From Pseudaminobacter soli (ex Zhang et al. 2022) (lineage in GTDB: Bacteria; Pseudomonadota; Alphaproteobacteria; Rhizobiales; Rhizobiaceae), in assembly GCF_014595955.1 (NCBI RefSeq), contig NZ_JABVCF010000004.1, forward strand, positions 1-64,000: a stretch of 64,000 nt of DNA. The letters are read 5' to 3'. Positions within the stretch are counted from its first letter, which is position 1. Each line of letters begins with the position of its first letter. The notes below the pieces were generated by a model. The model saw nothing but the letters and a program-made list of their open reading frames with translations. It ran no database searches and was not told where the DNA came from. Below are positions 63,444-64,000 of the stretch, in pieces. The position numbers and the translations under genes were made by a program.

Positions 63444-63944
63444 TCAGAGCGCCGCGAAGGGAGCGGCGTAGACCAGCCGCCCGGTGGAGGGCGCCTCTCC
63501 CCAGGCAAGCGCCTGCAGCGCTTCACCCTGATAGTCGGACAAGAACTGCTCGGCGCGGTCGTGGCTGTAGCCGAAGCGGTTATAGTATTCCGGATCCCCG
63601 AGGACGACCGAAAGGGTCTCGCCGACCTTTTCCAGCCTGCGATGGCCATCCTCGACGAGAGCCGTGCCCACACCTCTGCCCTGAAAGTCCGGGGCGATCG
63701 CCAGCGGCGCGAGCGCGACGGCGAGGTAGGGGCCACCATCGGACTCGATCGTAAGGCGCGAGAAGACCACATGACCGGCGATCCTTCCGTCGATCTCGGC
63801 CACGAGTTCCAGGACCACGGCGCCATCCGAAACAAGGCGCTCCACCAGGTCGGCTTCCGTCCGCCCGCCGAACGCCCGCTCCTCGACCGTTCGGATCGCC
63901 TCACGATCCTTGGCTTCAGCGGGTCTCACCGAAACAGCAGTCAT
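63444..63944 (-). CDS. GNAT-family N-acetyltransferase
   Basis: This 166-residue acyltransferase begins VRPAEAKDREAIRTVEERAF after four residues. The acetyl-CoA motif A is APDFQGRGVGTALVEDGHRR, with the LAVALAPLAIAP strand before it, and the tail holds YYNRFGYSHDRAEQFLSDYQ as in YhbS-like GNAT proteins. The substrate is unknown. Its ATG overlaps the fmt stop (ATGA), so it is coupled to fmt and lies between fmt and truA. Confidence 0.9.
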   Translation of the reverse strand: MTAVSVRPAEAKDREAIRTVEERAFGGRTEADLVERLVSDGAVVLELVAEIDGRIAGHVVFSRLTIESDGGPYLAVALAPLAIAPDFQGRGVGTALVEDGHRRLEKVGETLSVVLGDPEYYNRFGYSHDRAEQFLSDYQGEALQALAWGEAPSTGRLVYAAPFAAL

Positions 63945-64000
63945 AGGAATCGGTCTCCCGGCTTGAGCTGGGCTCCGCGCAAGAACTCCTCGGCCGGGAC
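63941..64000 (-). CDS. fmt: Methionyl-tRNA formyltransferase, C-terminal end (partial)
   Basis: The last 19 codons read VPAEEFLRGAQLKPGDRFL and end TGA at 63943-63941. AAEEFLRG followed by a short LxPGxxL tail is the common end of Fmt, and the truA/dapE neighbourhood fits. The rest lies beyond the window edge. The call rests on a short stretch plus context. Confidence 0.65.
   Translation of the reverse strand, partial: VPAEEFLRGAQLKPGDRFL

Noticed and set aside
1-64000. CRISPR array, tRNA or rRNA genes, insertion sequence transposases
   Set aside because: No regularly spaced identical repeats, no cloverleaf-like sequence with CCA-adjacent arms and no transposase motifs were noticed when reading; a dedicated scan (tRNAscan, CRISPR finder) would settle it.

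Overview
The window is a GC-rich alphaproteobacterial chromosome segment, most like the Rhizobiales and within them the Mesorhizobium/Phyllobacteriaceae group. This rests on the gene order lptC-lptA-lptB-rpoN-hpf-ptsN, the complete cpa/tad Flp-pilus locus, a cycM-like cytochrome divergent from kdsB-pheA, an Hsp20-DUF1150 pair, and dapE/truA/fmt beside mutS. No rRNA, tRNA or CRISPR array was seen. The assignment is inference from gene content; no database was searched.

Layout. 0-6.6 kb: a broken PLP-decarboxylase-like fragment at the edge, then an Rrf2 regulator, a sulfate ABC importer (sbp-cysT-cysW-cysA) and an SLC13-type permease. 6.7-9.7 kb: nucleoside hydrolase, a small heat-shock gene behind a ROSE-like RNA thermometer, DUF1150, ptsN and hpf. 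10-14.6 kb: rpoN, the LPS-export genes lptB/A/C and def. 14.7-19.8 kb: rmuC, a 43-residue basic peptide gene, and a methyltransferase/P450/glycosyltransferase group. 19.9-31.4 kb: the Flp pilus locus (tadC, tadB, cpaF, cpaE, cpaD, cpaC, cpaB, cpaA, two near-identical Flp pilins) and, divergently, a CpaC-N-domain-like protein and two TadE/F-like pseudopilins. 31.4-40.3 kb: a hydroxyacid dehydrogenase and a Yej-type peptide importer with two tandem binding proteins. 40.4-46.9 kb: cycM, kdsB, pheA, a phosphoethanolamine transferase, nudC, HIT and GYD proteins. 47.2-48.9 kb: an RTX-repeat gene split by a frameshift, and a 58-residue protein. 49.1-53.5 kb: PBP1A and a membrane-bound class III cyclase. 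53.5-57.9 kb: an island-like stretch with palindromic repeats, a defence module and a malic enzyme remnant. 57.9-64 kb: mutS, dapE, a membrane protein, truA, a GNAT acetyltransferase and the last codons of fmt.

The most notable content is the two-gene module at 54.2-57.35 kb: a SIR2-APAZ protein followed by a short, catalytically inactive prokaryotic Argonaute. This is the architecture of the SPARSA immune systems, in which guide-directed recognition of invading DNA triggers NAD+ depletion and abortive defence. The last part of the APAZ domain has been pushed out of frame by a one-base-type shift near 55.80-55.83 kb. Read in the new frame, the missing tail ends in an ATGA overlap with the Argonaute start codon, so the intact locus would be a tightly coupled operon. 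The module has lower GC than its flanks and lies between repeats and a decayed malic enzyme gene, which suggests horizontal acquisition.

Other leads are a ROSE-like thermometer before hsp20, a terminator-like hairpin directly in front of rpoN, a 31-codon reading frame wedged between yejE and yejF with ATGA coupling, CtrA-like half boxes in the pilus intergenic regions, and an RTX gene broken by a deletion between 168-bp repeats.
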